Below are positions 5,864-8,055 of a stretch of DNA of 8,055 nucleotides, piece after piece; the stretch's first letter is position 1; every line of letters begins with the position of its first letter. Origin of the DNA: an uncultured Erysipelotrichaceae bacterium (GTDB taxonomy: Bacteria; Bacillota_I; Bacilli_A; RF39; UBA660); NCBI GenBank assembly GCA_902766545.1, contig CACXEC010000022.1, forward strand, positions 1-8,055, given 5' to 3'. The notes below the pieces were generated by a model, which was not told the DNA's origin, made no database searches, and saw only the letters and a program-made list of their open reading frames with translations. The translations under genes and the position numbers were made by a program.

Positions 5864-7815
5864 TTTTCACCTACATCTATCTTCACGAATCCAACATCTG
5901 AATCAATTAATTCTTTTATCATGTCAATAATTTTTTTACTTGATATTTTATTTGATAACTTAATTGTTATTAAATTTCCACCTCTAAAAGCTTTTTGAAC
6001 TTTTGCTAAATCTTCATAATTTTTAATAAATTTAGCAGTATCTATAAGATCATAATATGCTTTATCAGTAATTTTCTTATGTGTACCATAAATAGATTTA
6101 TCTATCGCCATTAAGTATTTTCTCGAATGCATATCAGACGGTTCAAATATATTAAAGTTAAGTTTATTATCAGCTTCAAATTTTTGACATTTTTGATTAA
6201 AATAATCTAATAATTCAAGTAAAAGTTTATACTGTTTTTCCTCATCGGGTTCTAATGCCAATATACATTCCTTTAATCCTACAAGACCAATTCCAAGAGT
6301 TCCCGTTTTTAATATTTTTCTGATCTTCTGACCAGATTCCAGTCTTTCATCTCCCAAAATATTTCCATCAAATAAAATATTATAATTTTCTTTATTTTTA
6401 TTTCCCATTATTTCAAATGAAATCACTAATACATTTTTAACAAATTCTAACATTTGATCAAGTTCTTCATAAAAATCTTTACGATTCTTATTCAAATATT
6501 TTAAACCAAGTCTAGCTAAATTAATTGATATATTTGAAACTATCATTCTTCCAGTCGCTTTTTTTTCTGAGTCATTAATATTTTCAAATATTCTTATTCC
6601 ATTACTAAAGTACTCAGCATCACACAATTCACAATTATATGAATTTTTAGCAAACATTAGAGAAATATTTTTTTTATTTATTATTAAACTGGTTATTTTA
6701 CTTAAGTATGATTCTTCTAAACTTTGATTAATCTTAAATACCACATGTATATTATTTAAATAATTATTATCATTTAAATAAGTAATTATCTCATCTCTTA
6801 CTAGTGCACAAATAGTACTATTATTAGTTCCTACACTTAAGGTAAAAGTACTTTCTACTTTTGAATTTATCATCAAAGCATTAAAAACTCGATATACTGT
6901 ATCACCTAAAATTGATTTAATATCATCATAACTATCATCAATTGCTGTTTTAAATATATTAGATAATATATAATTACTTATAAAAATTTTTAGTTCTTCA
7001 TAAGTATTATTAATATCAGTTAATTTATTTACTACTTCTTCAATCTTTTTATAATTAACAAATTCATATAGTCCGCTTAAACTCAAATATTTTTTTAAAT
7101 ATTTTTTTAATTTATATTTATACTTTTTTAGAATAAATTTACTTAGTAAGCAATCAATTGTATTTACTCCAATTTCATAGCTTACTTCTTTTTGAGCATT
7201 AACAATAGCATTTATAAAATCATCTAAATAATTATCATCATCTTTAATATCCAATTTTAAATTTAAATATGGTAGGTATCCTAAAGAAAAATAATCTAAA
7301 TTATGAATATAAATATTTCCTTCTTCTAAAGCTCTAACATATTTTGCATCAAGTATATAGGATTTTGCATATTCTGAGGATATAATTTTACCAAATTTAT
7401 TTAAAACTTCATTTGGCGGTAAGCTAGTATCTTGATTATTATTTTCGTTTTCTACTTTTTCAATTGCTTTAACAAATTTATGCTGTTGTTTTTCATTAAA
7501 AACTTTTCTAGATGCAGCTCTTTTTTGACGATAATCTTTAAAAGAAGAAAAAACATTTTCAAATTTTTCTTCTTTTAAAACACTTTCAATAATATCTTGA
7601 ATATCCTCAACATTAATTGTTTTTCTATCTTTATAGTTTTTATTTATGTAAGTTAAAACTTTTTCAAAAACTTTATAAATCTGTTTTTCATCTGATTCAA
7701 TATAAACCGCGTCAAACGCCTTTTTTATTGCAATAGCAATCTTAGAAGCATTAAAATCTACTCTTTGACCACTACGTTTAACTACAACTAAATCTTCTAA
7801 GACCTCATTCCACAT
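5860..7815 (-). CDS. NrdD-like paralogue with ATP cone, lacking the zinc site and glycyl-radical loop
   Basis: This 651-residue protein starts with an ATP cone (VVVKRSGQRVDFNASKI, about 9-100) and continues with a diverged NrdD body. Landmarks align by eye with the nrdD product of this operon. IYIHNLDYFSLGY (168-180) matches FHIHDLSMLTGY. ATGRMIVSNISINLARLGL (420-438) matches STGSVGVVTINMPRIAYL. TGTLGIGLVGLKEC (504-517) matches HFSTIGLVGMNEAC. RGGNLITIKL (611-620) matches TSGTVFHAFL. The Cys of YCAGW is Leu (YLPY), and the MCCR region is replaced by or near C395-E-L-C398. The chain ends about where NrdD enters its zinc and glycyl-radical domain, and neither is present. The frame is intact, so this is not an obvious decaying pseudogene. 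It is richer in Lys, Asn and Ile than NrdD. GAGGT precedes the ATG. First gene of the operon; possibly a regulatory or structural partner of NrdD, but the function is unknown. Confidence 0.85.
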   Translation of the reverse strand: MWNEVLEDLVVVKRSGQRVDFNASKIAIAIKKAFDAVYIESDEKQIYKVFEKVLTYINKNYKDRKTINVEDIQDIIESVLKEEKFENVFSSFKDYRQKRAASRKVFNEKQQHKFVKAIEKVENENNNQDTSLPPNEVLNKFGKIISSEYAKSYILDAKYVRALEEGNIYIHNLDYFSLGYLPYLNLKLDIKDDDNYLDDFINAIVNAQKEVSYEIGVNTIDCLLSKFILKKYKYKLKKYLKKYLSLSGLYEFVNYKKIEEVVNKLTDINNTYEELKIFISNYILSNIFKTAIDDSYDDIKSILGDTVYRVFNALMINSKVESTFTLSVGTNNSTICALVRDEIITYLNDNNYLNNIHVVFKINQSLEESYLSKITSLIINKKNISLMFAKNSYNCELCDAEYFSNGIRIFENINDSEKKATGRMIVSNISINLARLGLKYLNKNRKDFYEELDQMLEFVKNVLVISFEIMGNKNKENYNILFDGNILGDERLESGQKIRKILKTGTLGIGLVGLKECILALEPDEEKQYKLLLELLDYFNQKCQKFEADNKLNFNIFEPSDMHSRKYLMAIDKSIYGTHKKITDKAYYDLIDTAKFIKNYEDLAKVQKAFRGGNLITIKLSNKISSKKIIDMIKELIDSDVGFVKIDVGEK

Positions 7816-7849
7816 ATTTTACCTCAACTATTTTTTCTACGCTAAAAAT

Positions 7850-7878
7850 ATCTTATCATTTATGATTATAATAATCAA
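7850..7878 (-). promoter_or_regulatory. Sigma-A-type promoter of the nrd-trxB operon
   Basis: On the minus strand TTGATT (7878-7873) and TAAGAT (7855-7850) are separated by exactly 17 bases. Transcription would start near 7843, giving a leader of about 27 bases that includes the GAGGT ribosome binding site. An A-tract (7888-7881 region) directly upstream of the -35 could act as an UP element. A 15-base palindrome TGATTAT-A-ATAATCA (7863-7877, plus strand) overlaps the -35 and spacer and could be an operator. Confidence 0.7.
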
Positions 7879-7880
7879 TG

Positions 7881-7951
7881 TTTTTTTTATAAAAAAATTA
7901 AATATTAGTTAAAAAGAAAAAAATATCTTTTTAATTTTTTTATAAAAAAAA
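7881..7951. repeat. Perfect 22-bp A/T inverted repeat upstream of the operon promoter
   Basis: The left arm 7881-7902 (eight T, AT, seven A, TTAAA) is the exact reverse complement of the right arm 7930-7951, with 27 bases between. A second, mutually exclusive hairpin lies inside: TTAAAAAGA (7909-7917) with TCTTTTTAA (7926-7934). All pairs in the long arms are A-T. It could be a terminator for a gene beyond the right edge, a cruciform-prone or curved element, or part of the promoter control region. Between it and the window end (7952-8055) I see no gene. Confidence 0.6.
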
Positions 7952-8055
7952 TATTTTCCGGATAATATCTAGGAATAAAACAATAATTTATGTTTTTCAT
8001 ATTTACATATAGTATACAAACAACTTAATACATAAAAAAATTTACTTGAAATAAA

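Noticed and set aside
7909..7941. Plus-strand terminator (TTAAAAAGA hairpin followed by seven T)
   Set aside because: No plus-strand gene precedes it, and A/T-only hairpins arise easily in this composition; kept only as part of the inverted repeat.
8002..8017. Possible NrdR box (ATACTATATGTAAA on the minus strand)
   Set aside because: Only about half of the palindromic consensus matches and no second box lies at the expected spacing; it is also far upstream of the promoter.

Overview
The window is AT-rich DNA from an anaerobic, low-GC Firmicutes/Bacilli-type bacterium. An uncultured gut lineage near the RF39/Mollicutes-like Bacilli is my best guess, from composition and gene types only. TGA is a real stop: the gene at 5860-7815 ends in TGA inside an ATGA overlap with the next start, and Trp is TGG. 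This argues for the standard bacterial code rather than the Mycoplasma code. All protein genes lie on the minus strand.

Layout from left to right. (1) 1-615 is the 5' part of a gene for a secreted or membrane-anchored protein that runs off the left edge. (2) 640-704 holds two back-to-back promoters, one for that gene and one for tRNA-Arg(CCU) at 713-788 on the plus strand. (3) A perfectly palindromic terminator at 800-825 separates tRNA-Arg from the converging tRNA-Gln(CUG) at 855-930. (4) 981-1826 encodes a Fic/Doc-fold protein whose catalytic His is Gln. (5) 1884-7815 is a tight four-gene operon read leftward: a degenerate NrdD-like gene, then nrdG, then nrdD with a C-terminal redoxin fusion, then trxB. 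A good sigma-A-type promoter (7850-7878) precedes it and an AU-rich hairpin follows it. (6) 7879-8055 is non-coding, with a long A/T inverted repeat next to the promoter; I see no gene there.

The operon reads as a self-contained anaerobic dNTP-synthesis module. NrdG (radical SAM) would generate the glycyl radical on NrdD. NrdD carries its own glutaredoxin/NrdH-like domain, attached through a short linker with eight cysteines. TrxB next door is the obvious candidate to re-reduce that domain with NAD(P)H. This points to a thiol-driven rather than formate-driven class III ribonucleotide reductase.

The first gene of the operon is the most unusual part. It encodes a 651-residue protein with an ATP cone and an NrdD-like body, but it stops just where the zinc site and glycyl-radical loop should begin. 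It looks like a non-catalytic paralogue kept intact beside the true enzyme, possibly as a regulatory or structural partner. That role is inference; the sequence shows only the architecture and the missing parts.
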